A stretch of 64,000 bases of DNA, taken from Mesorhizobium sp. AR02. Its GTDB lineage: Bacteria; Pseudomonadota; Alphaproteobacteria; Rhizobiales; Rhizobiaceae. The stretch covers positions 310,001 through 374,000 of the forward strand of contig NZ_CP080531.1 of assembly GCF_024746835.1 (NCBI RefSeq), written 5' to 3'. The notes beneath the pieces were generated by a model. It made no database searches. It was given only the letters and a program-made list of their open reading frames with translations, and was not told where the DNA came from. This document shows positions 35,136-46,145 of this stretch, in pieces. Both the position numbers and the translations under genes were made by a program. Each line of letters opens with the position of its first letter. Positions within the stretch are counted from its first letter, which is position 1.

Positions 35136-35627
35136 TCATTGCTTGATCTCGATCGGTGTGCCATCGGCCGCCATTGCCCAGATTTCGTCCATGTCAGAGT
35201 CCGTAACGGCAATGCAGCCGTCGGTCCAGTCGACCAATTGAAGCAGCCGGCCCCACCAGCCGAAACCATTCGGCTGGCCGTGGATCATGATCATGCCACC
35301 GGCATCGATATTGCGCGCCTTCGCGGCCGCCAGATCATTGGCATTGGGGTACGAAATATGGATCGATCTGTGCGCGATGCTGTTGGGGTTGCGCCAGTCG
35401 AGCATATAGCGCCCCTCGGGCGTGCGCTGATCGCCCTCCTGGTGCTTGTGGCCGACGGGATCCCCGCTAAGCGCAATGCTGTAGCTGCGCAGGACCTTGC
35501 CGTCGCCGATCAATTCCAGCAGCCGTTCCGCCTTGTGGACACGCACCAGATCGACTTTCTCAGCCGCAAGGACCGGGAATGCCATGAGGATGAATGCGCA
35601 AATCACCCAGGGAATTGTCCGCCGCAT
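35136..35627 (-). CDS. L,D-transpeptidase (YkuD) family protein
   Basis: A 163-residue secreted protein: signal peptide (RRTIPWVICAFILMAFPVLA), then a YkuD domain with MIMIHGQPNGFGWW (catalytic His) and WTDGCIAVTDSD (catalytic Cys). This fold makes 3-3 cross-links in peptidoglycan or links proteins to it. I chose ATG 35627 for the best signal peptide; ATG 35648 is possible. It separates ctaE from DUF983-surf1, genes that usually adjoin, so it may be a later arrival. Confidence 0.85.
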   Translation of the reverse strand: MRRTIPWVICAFILMAFPVLAAEKVDLVRVHKAERLLELIGDGKVLRSYSIALSGDPVGHKHQEGDQRTPEGRYMLDWRNPNSIAHRSIHISYPNANDLAAAKARNIDAGGMIMIHGQPNGFGWWGRLLQLVDWTDGCIAVTDSDMDEIWAMAADGTPIEIKQ

Positions 35628-35710
35628 TGGCAATCGATCAGCGATCATTGCGCCGAAAAGAAGAAGGTGGCCCCGTCGCCGCGGCCGCCTTCCCGAAATC
35701 GAAATCATAG

Positions 35711-35770
35711 ACTCTTTGTTTCGACGCAATTCCGAACGGAAAACCGTTTACACTTTTCCTGGAATTGCTC
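35711..35770 (+). repeat. Partial copy of the 106-bp intergenic repeat, copy 2
   Basis: Some 60 bp match the second half of the 106-bp element (ACTCTTTGTTTCGACGCAAT, GGAAAACCG, CACTTTTCCTGGAATTGCTC). The hairpin half and the terminal CTAGs are missing. It sits between the L,D-transpeptidase gene and ctaE. Confidence 0.75.
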
Positions 35771-35781
35771 CAAAGACTGGA

Positions 35782-36663
35782 TCAGTGGCCTTCGATCACC
35801 GCGCCGGCAGATCCCCAGACATAGATCGCAGAGAACAGGAACAGCCAGACCACGTCAACGAAGTGCCAGTACCAGGCGGCTGCCTCGAAGCCGAAATGCT
35901 GCTTGGGGGTGAAGTCGCCCTTCATCGCCCGGACCAGGCAGACCAGCAGGAAGATGGTGCCGATGATGACATGGAAACCGTGGAAGCCGGTCGCCATGAA
36001 GAAGGTGGCGCCATAGATGGAATCCTTGAAGCCGAACGGAGCGTGCATGTACTCATAGGCCTGCACCATGGTGAACAGCATGCCGAGGCCGACGGTCAGC
36101 ACCAGGCCGTTGATCAGGCCCTTGCGATCGCCATGGATGAGCGAATGGTGCGCCCAGGTGACCGTAGTGCCCGACAGCAGCAGGATGATGGTGTTGTAGA
36201 GCGGCAGGTGGAAGGGATCGAGAACCTCCATGCCCTTCGGCGGCCAGACACCACCGGTAAATGTGTGGCGCGCGTAATTCTGCGCCTCACCGGCAAAAAG
36301 GCTGGCGTCGAAATAAGCCCAGAACCAAGCGACGAAAAACATCACCTCCGAGGCGATGAACATGATCATGCCGTAGCGCAGATGCAGCGACACGACACGC
36401 GTGTGATGGCCCTCATGCGCTTCCTTGATCGTGTCCGACCACCAGGCGAACATGGTGTAGAGGACGATCACGATGCCGATGAAGAACAGCCACGGATTGG
36501 CAATGTTGAAGCCGAAGATCGGGAAGGAGCCGCCCTTCAGGTACTCCATGAGACAGACGCCGCCAAAGGCGGTAACGAGCGCCCCTACCGATCCCAGGAA
36601 GGGCCACGGGCTCGGGTCGACGAGATGATAGTCATGCTGTGGTTTTGCGTGCGCGTCTGGCAT
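35782..36663 (-). CDS. ctaE: Cytochrome c oxidase subunit III
   Basis: A 293-residue integral membrane subunit of the aa3-type oxidase with seven helices. Typical segments are [37 protein letters not shown], the loop [18 protein letters not shown] and [17 protein letters not shown], ending [20 protein letters not shown]. It lies one base downstream of ctaG in the oxidase operon. Confidence 0.96.
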   Translation of the reverse strand: MPDAHAKPQHDYHLVDPSPWPFLGSVGALVTAFGGVCLMEYLKGGSFPIFGFNIANPWLFFIGIVIVLYTMFAWWSDTIKEAHEGHHTRVVSLHLRYGMIMFIASEVMFFVAWFWAYFDASLFAGEAQNYARHTFTGGVWPPKGMEVLDPFHLPLYNTIILLLSGTTVTWAHHSLIHGDRKGLINGLVLTVGLGMLFTMVQAYEYMHAPFGFKDSIYGATFFMATGFHGFHVIIGTIFLLVCLVRAMKGDFTPKQHFGFEAAAWYWHFVDVVWLFLFSAIYVWGSAGAVIEGH

Positions 36664-36664
36664 A

Positions 36665-37297
36665 TCAACCCCCGAGATTTGCTTCGGTATTGGAAATTGT
36701 CTTGCTGTTGCCTTGGACCGGCTCCGAGGAGGCGACCGGCTTGGTCTTCTCGACTGGGAACATCGTGTAGGACAGGGTGATCGTCTTCACGTCCTTCAGT
36801 TCCGGCACATTGACGATGTCGGGATCCACATAGAACAGGACCGGCATGTCCAGCGTCTCGCCGGGCTTCAGCGACGTATCGGTGAAGCAGAAGCACTCGA
36901 CCTTGTTGAAATACGGACCCGCCAGTTCCGGCTGCACGTTGAAGGTGGCGCGGCCGGTGACGGGGCGATCGAACTTGTTGGTCGCCTGATAATGCGCCTG
37001 CACGGTCTCGCCGATCTTCATGGTCATCGAGCGCTGGACCGGCTGAAATTCCCACGGCACGCCGGCAATATTGGCGTCGAAGCGCACCGTGATCTCACGA
37101 TCGAGCACGCGGCCGGCATACTGCTTCTCGGCACGCTGCGTCTTGCCGCCATAACCGGTCGCCTGGCAGAACATCTTGTAGAGCGGCACGGCGGCATAGG
37201 CCATGCCGATCATGCCGGTGAAGAAGGCAAGGCAGACCGCCGCGACGATGACGTTGCTGTTCCTGCCGGCCGGCTTTTTGGACATCTCGACGCTCAT
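36665..37297 (-). CDS. ctaG: Cytochrome c oxidase assembly protein CtaG/Cox11
   Basis: A 210-residue protein with one N-terminal membrane helix ([20 protein letters not shown]) and a periplasmic copper-binding domain. The copper cysteines are in [13 protein letters not shown], with a third Cys in [10 protein letters not shown]. It delivers copper to CuB of subunit I. ATG 37297 overlaps the small upstream gene's stop (TGATG). A GTG immediately before is also in frame. Confidence 0.95.
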   Translation of the reverse strand: MSVEMSKKPAGRNSNVIVAAVCLAFFTGMIGMAYAAVPLYKMFCQATGYGGKTQRAEKQYAGRVLDREITVRFDANIAGVPWEFQPVQRSMTMKIGETVQAHYQATNKFDRPVTGRATFNVQPELAGPYFNKVECFCFTDTSLKPGETLDMPVLFYVDPDIVNVPELKDVKTITLSYTMFPVEKTKPVASSEPVQGNSKTISNTEANLGG

Positions 37298-37461
37298 CAC
37301 ATCGTGCCCAGATTGTGGCCGAACTTGACGATCGTCGCGATGTAGAAAATGACGACCAGCGCCGCCAGCGCCACGCCTATGGCGATGGATCGGCTACGCT
37401 GGGCCTTCTTCTGACGATCGGTCAAAGTGACCGTCTCAAGTTTTTCCTCGACCATGGTCAT
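37297..37461 (-). CDS. CoxF-like small membrane protein of the cta operon
   Basis: A 54-residue protein with one membrane helix ([20 protein letters not shown]) preceded by a charged N-terminus ([20 protein letters not shown]). It starts at ATG 37461, overlapping the ctaB stop as ATGA, and its stop overlaps the ctaG start. Small ORFs at this position in rhizobial and Rhodobacter-like cta operons are called CoxF. The function is unknown, probably oxidase assembly. The tight coupling on both sides supports it as a real gene. Confidence 0.8.
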   Translation of the reverse strand: MTMVEEKLETVTLTDRQKKAQRSRSIAIGVALAALVVIFYIATIVKFGHNLGTM

Positions 37462-38402
37462 GCCCCACCCATGGCAAGTGCGCGTTCGACAACGCTGTCG
37501 GCCAGGTAGGCAGCGAAGATGGCGAAGAGATAAAGCAGCGAATAGGCAAACAGCGCCTTGGCCGGCTTCATGGCGCGGTCGTCGTCGGCCATGCCGAGCA
37601 CTTTCCACGCATACCAGATAAAGCCAACGCCCAGCAGCACGGAGGCCACGCCATAGATCGGCGTCGTGTAGCCGAGCAGCCAAGGCAGCACGCCGACCGG
37701 GGCCAGCACCAGCGCATAGGCAAAGATCTGACGGCGGGTCGACGCCTCGCCGGCGACATTGGGCATCATAGGTATGCCGGCGCGCCCATAATCCTCGGAC
37801 TTGAACAGCGCGAGCGCCCAGAAATGCGGCGGTGTCCACAGGAAGATGATCAGGAACAGGATGATGCTTTCGAGGCTGACCGACCCGGTCACTGCGGCCC
37901 AGCCTATGACCGGCGGAATGGCGCCGGCAGCACCGCCAATGACGATGTTCTGCGGCGTCCAGCGCTTCAGCCACATCGTGTAGACGACGGCATAGAAGAA
38001 GATGGTGAAGGCCAGCAGCGTCGCCGACAGCCAGTTGACCAGCACGCCGAGCGTCATCACCGACAGCACCGAGAGCACCAGGCCGAAGCTGAGCGCCTCG
38101 TGCGGCTGGATGCGGCCGGATGGCACCGGACGGCTGGCCGTCCTGGTCATCACCGCGTCGATGTCGGCGTCATACCACATGTTGAGTGCGCCCGAGGCGC
38201 CAGCGCCAATGGCAATGGCCAGGATGGCGATCACCGCCAGCAGCGGGTTGATGGTCACGGGTGCGGCAACCAGCCCGACAAAGGCGGTGAACACCACCAG
38301 CGACATGACGCGCGGCTTCAGCAGGGCGAAGAAATCGCCCGCCGTCGCTTCCGACATGCGGAAGCCCGCTTCGTCAATGCTGGTTTCGTCGACTAGGGCC
38401 AT
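37458..38402 (-). CDS. ctaB: Protoheme IX farnesyltransferase (heme O synthase)
   Basis: A 314-residue UbiA-type prenyltransferase with about nine helices that adds a farnesyl group to heme b. The first Asp-rich motif is [19 protein letters not shown], and a second region is [17 protein letters not shown]. The sequence [18 protein letters not shown] is the family start. It lies between ctaD and the coxF-like gene, whose start it overlaps by 4 nt. Confidence 0.95.
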   Translation of the reverse strand: MALVDETSIDEAGFRMSEATAGDFFALLKPRVMSLVVFTAFVGLVAAPVTINPLLAVIAILAIAIGAGASGALNMWYDADIDAVMTRTASRPVPSGRIQPHEALSFGLVLSVLSVMTLGVLVNWLSATLLAFTIFFYAVVYTMWLKRWTPQNIVIGGAAGAIPPVIGWAAVTGSVSLESIILFLIIFLWTPPHFWALALFKSEDYGRAGIPMMPNVAGEASTRRQIFAYALVLAPVGVLPWLLGYTTPIYGVASVLLGVGFIWYAWKVLGMADDDRAMKPAKALFAYSLLYLFAIFAAYLADSVVERALAMGGA

Positions 38403-38477
38403 GCGTACTCAGTCCATTATTCCGTTGGCCAAAACCGCCGGCGGACCGGCGGTTTCGTATTCGAGCGAGGAGCCGCC

Positions 38478-40145
<1,668 letters not shown>

Positions 40146-40168
40146 CTAAATCTTGCTAACCCGCGGCA

Positions 40169-41053
40169 TCAGTTGCCGGCGGCCGCTACCTTGTTCTGGC
40201 CATCAACCTCAGCCATCAGCGTCTTGTTGGCGCCGGGCAGATTGGTCTTGGCTGCCGCCAGCCAGGTCTTGAACTGCGCGTCGGTGACGACACGGATGGC
40301 GATCGGCATGAAGGCATGGTCCTTGCCGCAGAGCTGCGAGCACTGGCCGTAATAAAGGCCTTCCTTCTCCGCCTTGAACCAGGTCTCGTTGGTGCGCCCC
40401 GGAACGGCGTCGATCTTGATGCCGAACGACGGCATGGCAAAGGAGTGGATCACATCGGTCGCGGTGACGAGCACGCGGGTCATCGTGTTGACCGGCACCA
40501 CCAGCTCGTTGTCGACGGCGAGCAGGCGCGGATAGACCTTGCGATCCTCCTTGCCGGCCTTGGCGCGATCGCCGTCCTGGAGGATGGCCGAATTGAAGGT
40601 CAGCGTGTTGTCGGTCTGGTATTCGTAGTCCCAGTTCCACTGGTTGCCAGTCGCCTTGACGGTCAACTTGGCTTCTTCCGGCGGCGTATACTGCGCGGTC
40701 AGAAGCTGGAACGAGGGAATGGCGATCAGGAGCAGCACGATAACGGGGCCGACCGTCCAGATCACCTCGATCAGGGTGTTGTGACTGGTTTTCGAAGGAA
40801 CCGGATTGGCGCTCGCCCGGAATCTGAAAATGCAATAAGCGAGAAGGAACAGCACCAGCAAGGTGATGATCACGATGAACACAAAGGTGTAGTTTCCGAA
40901 CCACTCGATCTGCCGCATCATGTCGGTTGCCGGTGCCTGGAAGCCCGTTTCCCAGTTCACGGGTTGATCGGCATGGGCGGATGTGCCGGCAAAAATCGTG
41001 GCAGCGGCCCCAGCACTTGCTAGAAACTTGGCGTTTGCTAGGAAATTTCTCAT
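40169..41053 (-). CDS. ctaC: Cytochrome c oxidase subunit II
   Basis: A 294-residue subunit with a signal peptide (FLASAGAAATIFAGTSAHA), two membrane helices and a periplasmic CuA cupredoxin domain. The CuA ligands are in VIHSFAMPSFGIK and YYGQCSQLCGKDHAFMPI. The usual CSELC is CSQLC here; that position binds copper through its backbone carbonyl, so function is expected. ATG 41053 fits the signal peptide; the upstream open frame is not needed. It is the first gene of the oxidase operon. Confidence 0.95.
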   Translation of the reverse strand: MRNFLANAKFLASAGAAATIFAGTSAHADQPVNWETGFQAPATDMMRQIEWFGNYTFVFIVIITLLVLFLLAYCIFRFRASANPVPSKTSHNTLIEVIWTVGPVIVLLLIAIPSFQLLTAQYTPPEEAKLTVKATGNQWNWDYEYQTDNTLTFNSAILQDGDRAKAGKEDRKVYPRLLAVDNELVVPVNTMTRVLVTATDVIHSFAMPSFGIKIDAVPGRTNETWFKAEKEGLYYGQCSQLCGKDHAFMPIAIRVVTDAQFKTWLAAAKTNLPGANKTLMAEVDGQNKVAAAGN

Positions 41054-41429
41054 CGCCCTCTTCGTCTCCCAGTTCCTCGCGGCTGTGCCAACGAGAATAA
41101 CGAACAATGCCGGGACGGGAATCCCGACAGTCTCAAGCTGGTTCAAACCATACTCTTTTTCCCTCCGCAAGAAAGGAGCGGAGGAAACCGTGCGGCATTT
41201 TTGCGCGCAAGCTGGCATGGCCCTTCCGGGGCAGCGGCCACGGTGACGAATCGCGTATGTTCGGCAGGTTGCCGGCCTCATGCCGGCGGGGTTCGCGAAG
41301 CGTCGTAATTCAGGCGAATTTGGCAGGGAAAAGCGCTGTATTGCCTGTTTCGCGACAGTTCGGCCGCGGTCTCGTCCTTTACTTGGCATTGGCGCGGCTT
41401 AAAGTGCCGTGATTCGCAATGGAGCCGTC
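41054..41429. other. Divergent promoter region of ctaC and ialB
   Basis: There are about 376 bp between the divergent genes. Frames open here are not convincing. It must hold the ctaC operon promoter and that of the IalB gene, but I cannot place boxes with confidence. A short ribosome-like GGAG lies before ATG 41430. Confidence 0.4.
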
Positions 41430-41990
41430 ATGAACTCTTGGCTTTCGGGACTGAGGCATACGCGACAGGAGCTTTCGAGAGCACTGGCGAAGGCCGTGTT
41501 TCTCGCCGTCTTGTCCGCGGCCGGTCTGTTCGTCACCGGTCAGGCCAATGCCGCCCAGCCGAGCGGCACGGTGCGCTCGACGCATGGCGCGTGGTCGATC
41601 ATCTGCGACACCCCGGCCGGTGCCACCTCTGAACAATGCGTGATGATGCAGAATGTCGTCGCCGAGGATCGTCCGGAGATGGGGCTGTCGGTCGTCGTGC
41701 TGCGCACCGCCGACAACAAGGCCGAGATCCTGCGCGTGCTGGCGCCGCTCGGCGTGCTTTTGCCGAACGGGCTCGGCCTCAATGTCGACGGCAAGGACAT
41801 CGGCCGCGCCTATTTCGTGCGCTGCTTCCAGGACGGCTGCTACGCGGAAGTCATTCTCGAAAAGCCGCTGCTCGACACGCTGAAGACCGGCACGTCGGCG
41901 ACGTTCATCGTCTTCCAGACGCCTGAAGAAGGCATCGGCATCCCTGTCGACCTCAAAGGTTTTGCCGACGGCTTTGCCGCCCTTCCCTGA
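41430..41990 (+). CDS. Invasion-associated locus B (IalB) family protein
   Basis: A 186-residue secreted protein with a signal peptide (AVFLAVLSAAGLFVTGQANA). The body has the IalB pattern: HGAWSIICDTPAG, EQCVMMQNV, DGKDIGRAYFVRCFQDGCYA and a hydrophobic end. Family members in Bartonella and Brucella are linked to host-cell entry, while those in free-living rhizobia have no firm role. ATG 41430 has GGAG five bases upstream. Confidence 0.85.
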   Translation: MNSWLSGLRHTRQELSRALAKAVFLAVLSAAGLFVTGQANAAQPSGTVRSTHGAWSIICDTPAGATSEQCVMMQNVVAEDRPEMGLSVVVLRTADNKAEILRVLAPLGVLLPNGLGLNVDGKDIGRAYFVRCFQDGCYAEVILEKPLLDTLKTGTSATFIVFQTPEEGIGIPVDLKGFADGFAALP

Positions 41991-42005
41991 CAGCGGACGC
42001 TTGCG

Positions 42006-42050
42006 AAAAACCCGGCCCTGACGCAGAATTCCCATGGGATGCGGGTTTTT
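42006..42050 (+). terminator. Possible intrinsic terminator after ialB
   Basis: Arms AAAAACCCG and CGGGTTTTT pair over 9 bp, with the palindrome CCCATGGG inside the loop. It begins 15 bp after the IalB stop and ends in a T-run. The long 27-base loop makes it uncertain. Confidence 0.4.
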
Positions 42051-42066
42051 GGCGGTGGGGATCATC

Positions 42067-42534
42067 ATGCGCTCGTTTTCATTGCTTCTATCCGCCGGTC
42101 TGATTTCGACCGGCGCGGTTTCCGTTGCGTGGGCTGAAGATAGCGAAATCATCACCGCGCCTGATCCAGCCGCAATTCTCGACATTGCCAAGGGCTACGG
42201 CTCGGCCAAGCTGGATAAGGACGACGGTGGCGACCCCATGGTCTCCGGCCGGCTCGAAGGCATGAAATATGTCATCTACTTCTATGGCTGCGAAAACCAC
42301 GAGAAGTGCAAATCCATCCAGTTTTCCTCGGGCTACACCGACGCCTTCACGGCCGAGCAAGCCAACGAGTGGAACAAGAAGTATCGCTGGGTCAAGGCGT
42401 TTTCCGGCGACGGTTCCAACTTCAAGATGGATGTCAGCTTCATCGGCGGCATCACCAAGGCCAATCTCGAGGAGCAGTTCTCGAATTGGGATTCGATGAC
42501 CACCAACATCAAGGATTTCGTCAACCAAAAGTGA
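42067..42534 (+). CDS. Secreted YbjN-domain protein
   Basis: A 155-residue protein with a signal peptide (SFSLLLSAGLISTGAVSVAWA). The body has the YbjN pattern: YGSAKLDKDDGGDPMVSGRL, YVIYFYGCENHEKCKSIQF, WNKKYRWVKAF and MDVSFIGGITKANLEEQF. YbjN-like proteins resemble type III secretion chaperones in fold, but this one is exported and its role is unknown. I chose ATG 42067 for the signal peptide; the ATG at 42034 lies in the terminator loop. Confidence 0.8.
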   Translation: MRSFSLLLSAGLISTGAVSVAWAEDSEIITAPDPAAILDIAKGYGSAKLDKDDGGDPMVSGRLEGMKYVIYFYGCENHEKCKSIQFSSGYTDAFTAEQANEWNKKYRWVKAFSGDGSNFKMDVSFIGGITKANLEEQFSNWDSMTTNIKDFVNQK

Positions 42535-42652
42535 CGCCGGCAGCCTGTCGGCGAGCGCATTTGCCCACACAGCGCGTCGGGGGCGATTGTCTCAGCGCGG
42601 CTTCGCGCCTACATCGTGGGAAACCAGCTCTCTTCCCACGAATGGATGCGCC

Positions 42653-44065
42653 ATGAACAGCCTGATCGGCCAATTCGACATTTCAGACGATCGCATCAAG
42701 CAGATCGTTGCCGACACCATCAACGGCGCCGACGACGGCGAGCTGTTTCTCGAATACAGCGAGAGCGAGGCGCTGATGTTCGACAATGGCCGGCTGAAGA
42801 CCGCCAATTTCAACACCGACCAGGGCTTTGGCCTGCGTGCCGTCGCCGGTGAAGCCAGCGGCTACGCCCATTCGAGCGACCTGTCCGAGGCCTCGCTGCT
42901 GCGCGCGGCCGCTGCCGTCTCGACCGTCAAGGGCGGCTATTCCGGTACGCTTGCCGCCGCACCCGCCCGCACCAACCGCCATCTCTACGGCGACGAGAAC
43001 CCGATCCCCTCGCCTTCCTTCGAGGCCAAGGCAAAGCTGCTGCAGGAAATCGACGCCTGGCTGCGCGCCGAGGATCCGCGCGTGCGCCAGGTGACGGCCT
43101 CGCTCGCGGCGTCCTGGCAGCATGTCGAGATCGTGCGCGCCGACGGCCAGGTGGTGCGCGATATCAGGCCCCTGGTTCGCATCAACGTCTCTGTGGTGGT
43201 CGGCGATGGCGACCGCCAGGAAAGCGGCTCCTACGGCATGGGCGGACGCAAGGCGTTTGGCGAATTCCTGATCGAGGACAGCTGGAAGCACGCTGCCAAG
43301 GAGGCGCTCAGGCAAGCGCTGGTCAACCTCGAGGCGATCCCTGCCCCGGCCGGCACCTTCGACATCGTGCTGTCCAGCGGCTGGCCGGGCGTCATGCTGC
43401 ACGAAGCTGTCGGGCACGGGCTGGAAGGCGACTTCAATCGCAAGAAGACTTCGGCCTTCGCCGGCCTGCTGGGCCAGCAGGTCGCAGCCAAGGGCGTCAC
43501 CGTCGTCGACGACGGCACCATCCCCGAGCGGCGCGGCTCGCTCACTGTTGACGATGAAGGCACGCCGTCGGCCCGCAACGTGCTGATCGAGGACGGCAAA
43601 CTGGTTGGCTACATGCAGGACCGGCAGAACGCCCGGCTGATGGGCATGAAGGCCACCGGCAATGGCCGGCGCGAAGGCTATGCGCACCAGCCGATGCCGC
43701 GCATGACCAACACCTATATGACTTCAGGCGATATGGAGCCGGACGAGATCATCGCTTCGGTCAAGAACGGCATCTACGCCGTCTCCTTCGGCGGTGGCCA
43801 GGTCGACATCACATCGGGAAAATTCGTGTTCGGCTGCACCGAGGCCTACATGATCGAGAACGGCAAGGTGACGCAGCCGATCAAGGGCGCGATGCTGATC
43901 GGCAACGGGCCGGATGCCATGCACCGCGTCTCGATGGTCGGCAACGACATGAAGCTCGACAATGGCATCGGCATGTGCGGCAAGGCCGGACAGGGCGTGC
44001 CGGTCGGTGTCGGCCAGCCGCATCTCAGGATGAACCAGATGACGGTCGGCGGCACCCGGGTTTGA
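42653..44065 (+). CDS. tldD: Metalloprotease TldD
   Basis: A 470-residue zinc-dependent peptidase that works with TldE/PmbA and, in E. coli, processes microcin B17 and the CcdA antitoxin. The zinc motif is HEAVGHGLEGD (HExxxH); the C-terminal part has KFVFGCTEAYMIENGKVTQP and CGKAGQGVPVGVGQPHLR. ATG 42653 gives the usual length. No tldE is seen in the window. A type II toxin-antitoxin pair follows, which may be chance. Confidence 0.94.
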   Translation: MNSLIGQFDISDDRIKQIVADTINGADDGELFLEYSESEALMFDNGRLKTANFNTDQGFGLRAVAGEASGYAHSSDLSEASLLRAAAAVSTVKGGYSGTLAAAPARTNRHLYGDENPIPSPSFEAKAKLLQEIDAWLRAEDPRVRQVTASLAASWQHVEIVRADGQVVRDIRPLVRINVSVVVGDGDRQESGSYGMGGRKAFGEFLIEDSWKHAAKEALRQALVNLEAIPAPAGTFDIVLSSGWPGVMLHEAVGHGLEGDFNRKKTSAFAGLLGQQVAAKGVTVVDDGTIPERRGSLTVDDEGTPSARNVLIEDGKLVGYMQDRQNARLMGMKATGNGRREGYAHQPMPRMTNTYMTSGDMEPDEIIASVKNGIYAVSFGGGQVDITSGKFVFGCTEAYMIENGKVTQPIKGAMLIGNGPDAMHRVSMVGNDMKLDNGIGMCGKAGQGVPVGVGQPHLRMNQMTVGGTRV

Positions 44066-44142
44066 GGCTGCAAATCCGGCAGGCTTGAATAGCTTCCACG
44101 ACAAGACTATCTTACCTTCGTCTTACATGAAGGCGTGGCGTG

Positions 44143-44412
44143 ATGGCAGAAAAACTTATAACGACCGTCTCCACCAAGGGACAGGTAATCCTGCCCAGCG
44201 CGATCCGGAAACGGAAAGACTGGGGTGCGGGCACGCGCCTGCAGGTCGAAGACACTCCGGACGGAGTGCTTTTGAAATTAGCGCCGGTCTTTGCCCCGAC
44301 GCGACCAGAAGACGTCTTTGGCGTGTTGCCGCACAGTGGCAAGCCGAAGACGCTGGAGGAAATGGACGCGGCCGTCCTTGCTGAAGCACGGCGACGCGAT
44401 GCTCGCAATTGA
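44143..44412 (+). CDS. vapB: AbrB/MazE-type antitoxin, VapB-like
   Basis: An 89-residue DNA-binding antitoxin. The SpoVT-AbrB swapped-hairpin domain covers residues 5-50 (VSTKGQVILPSAIRKRKDWG and LQVEDTPDGVLLK). The C-terminal ~35 residues (LEEMDAAVLAEARRRDA) would wrap the toxin. It overlaps the toxin gene by 14 nt, a coupled type II arrangement that usually represses its own promoter. The start is ATG 44143 or GTG 44140. Confidence 0.85.
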   Translation: MAEKLITTVSTKGQVILPSAIRKRKDWGAGTRLQVEDTPDGVLLKLAPVFAPTRPEDVFGVLPHSGKPKTLEEMDAAVLAEARRRDARN

Positions 44413-44788
44413 TACCAACATTGTCGTCAGGTATTTGACGAACGACGATCCGGAGCAGTCCCCACGAGCCCGGCGGCTGATCGATGGTCAAGCCGTCTTT
44501 GTCGCCGTCACGGTAATCCTGGAGACTGAGTGGGTGCTGCGCAGCGCCTATGGTTATAGCCAGGCGGTGGTCACCAGCGCATTGCGGGTGTTCGGCGGGT
44601 TGCCCACGGTTGAGCTGGAAGATGCCGCGATTGTCTCCTCTGCGCTCGATCTGTCGGACGCGGGAATGGATTTCGCAGATGCGCTGCATCTGGGGAAATC
44701 AGTTCACTGTGCCGGCTTGGCAACCTTTGATCGTAATTTCCTCAAAGCTGCGAGGGCGGCCGGATATGAGAGCGTGCAGGAAGCATAA
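44399..44788 (+). CDS. vapC: PIN-domain ribonuclease toxin, VapC-like
   Basis: A 129-residue PIN-domain toxin. The acidic metal site is seen as AIDTNIVVRYL (Asp), ILETEWVL (Glu), MDFADALHL (Asp) and ATFDRNFLK (Asp), all in canonical order. VapC toxins cleave specific tRNAs or rRNA. It is paired with the AbrB-type antitoxin by a 14-nt overlap, and both frames are complete. Confidence 0.87.
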   Translation: MLAIDTNIVVRYLTNDDPEQSPRARRLIDGQAVFVAVTVILETEWVLRSAYGYSQAVVTSALRVFGGLPTVELEDAAIVSSALDLSDAGMDFADALHLGKSVHCAGLATFDRNFLKAARAAGYESVQEA

Positions 44789-44990
44789 TTTGGAGGCGCG
44801 CGGCTGGCGCTCCGACCGTCGAGCTTGGTCTGAATGTGCCGACTGATCCTTGCTTTTCTAACTTGAATCCCTGTCGGCACCTTGAAGTGAACACAATCGG
44901 CGTTAGGAAATTAGTAACTGTTAAACTGCCTGGGCTGCCTTTTGCGCACGAACGCAGCACCAGTTCCTCGTTGCGGTGGTGGTTTTGGCA

Positions 44991-45674
44991 ATGCGGCCCG
45001 TCCTGACTTCGTCTATCCTGCTTGGCTTCGTTTCGTTGATTGGTGCGACATCGCTGCAGGTCAGCCCGGCGGCGGCACAGTCGACCTTGTTCAAGCGAAT
45101 ATCGACGCAACCATCGAAGGATGGGGCACTCTCCGCCGCGGTTGGCGGCTCCACCAGCGTCCCCTACGGCTGGCTCGATTTCTGCCATCGCCGACCAAAA
45201 GAGTGCAAGGTGCCCGCTCTGCCGGCCACGAACGTCAAGCTGACCGCGCAGAACCTGCGCACCCTCAAGCGGATAAATCAGAAGGTTAACAGCTCCATCA
45301 AACCCGTCAGCAATTTCGATCACTGGGGCACGATGGCGGACCACTGGGATTACCCGGTTGACGGCAAGGGCGACTGCAAGATCTACGCACTCTACAAGCG
45401 TAAGCTTCTTCAGGAGGCTGGATTCCCCCGGCAGGCGCTGCTGATGACCGTGGTCCACGACCTTGACAATGAAGGCCACACCATCCTGACGGTGAAAACC
45501 GACAAGGGCGATCTCGTCCTCGACAATCTGGTCAACGAAATCAGGCCCTGGAACGCGACCGGCTACTACTTCCTGAAACGCCAGTCGCAGCAGAACCCGA
45601 ATATCTGGGTTTCGATCAACAAGCGGGGTGGCACGCCGAAGGCCCTCACGAATGCTGCCAAGCTCGTCGACTGA
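44991..45674 (+). CDS. Secreted transglutaminase-like cysteine peptidase (BTLCP)
   Basis: A 227-residue exported protein (signal peptide SILLGFVSLIGATSL...AAA). It belongs to the bacterial transglutaminase-like cysteine proteinase family (PF06035). The catalytic triad is in GKGDCKIYALYKRKLL (Cys), DNEGHTILTVKTDKG (His) and LVLDNLVNEI (Asp). Its relative LapG trims a surface adhesin under c-di-GMP control, but no adhesin or lapD sits here. ATG 44991 fits the signal peptide. Confidence 0.85.
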   Translation: MRPVLTSSILLGFVSLIGATSLQVSPAAAQSTLFKRISTQPSKDGALSAAVGGSTSVPYGWLDFCHRRPKECKVPALPATNVKLTAQNLRTLKRINQKVNSSIKPVSNFDHWGTMADHWDYPVDGKGDCKIYALYKRKLLQEAGFPRQALLMTVVHDLDNEGHTILTVKTDKGDLVLDNLVNEIRPWNATGYYFLKRQSQQNPNIWVSINKRGGTPKALTNAAKLVD

Positions 45675-45872
45675 GAAACCTTTCAGAGCCGAAGCGGTCC
45701 AGGCACTTGTGAACGCACGGTGAGTTCACAGCCGTCGAGATGAGGCTTCGCGACTGTCTCGTCCCCCAAGCGGAAGCAGCTTCAGACGGATACACGGTTC
45801 ATATCTTTCCGGAATCGCCGCCAGCCTCCAATCAAGGCAGGCTGGCAGCGAAGCTTTCGCACAAATCCCTGA

Positions 45873-46145
45873 TCAGGTGGCCTTGCCGCCGTTCTTCTTG
45901 CAGTCGGCCCGGAACTTCTCGCGTGCCTTGCCGTGCAGCTTCTTGGCATCGGCAAGGGCTGAGCATTGCTTCGAAATAGCGGTTTTCTCCGGCGTCATGG
46001 CGGTCGCCGGCGCCTTCTTCATGGGGGCGGCCGTGGTGGCGGCCGGCGCAGTGGTCGTCGTGGCTGCTGTCGTCGCTGCCGCGGCGGCTCCCGTCGCAAT
46101 GAAACCGGCCACGGCGATAGACGTCAGAACGCTTGCAATCCTCAT
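45873..46145 (-). CDS. PsiF-like small exported protein
   Basis: A 90-residue protein with an N-terminal signal (IASVLTSIAVAGFIATGAAA), an Ala/Thr-rich stretch and a single PsiF repeat (CSALADAKKLHGKAREKFRA, then DCKKNGG). PsiF was first described as phosphate-starvation-inducible in E. coli; the function is unknown. It is flanked on both sides by 200-240 bp without genes. Confidence 0.78.
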   Translation of the reverse strand: MRIASVLTSIAVAGFIATGAAAAATTAATTTTAPAATTAAPMKKAPATAMTPEKTAISKQCSALADAKKLHGKAREKFRADCKKNGGKAT

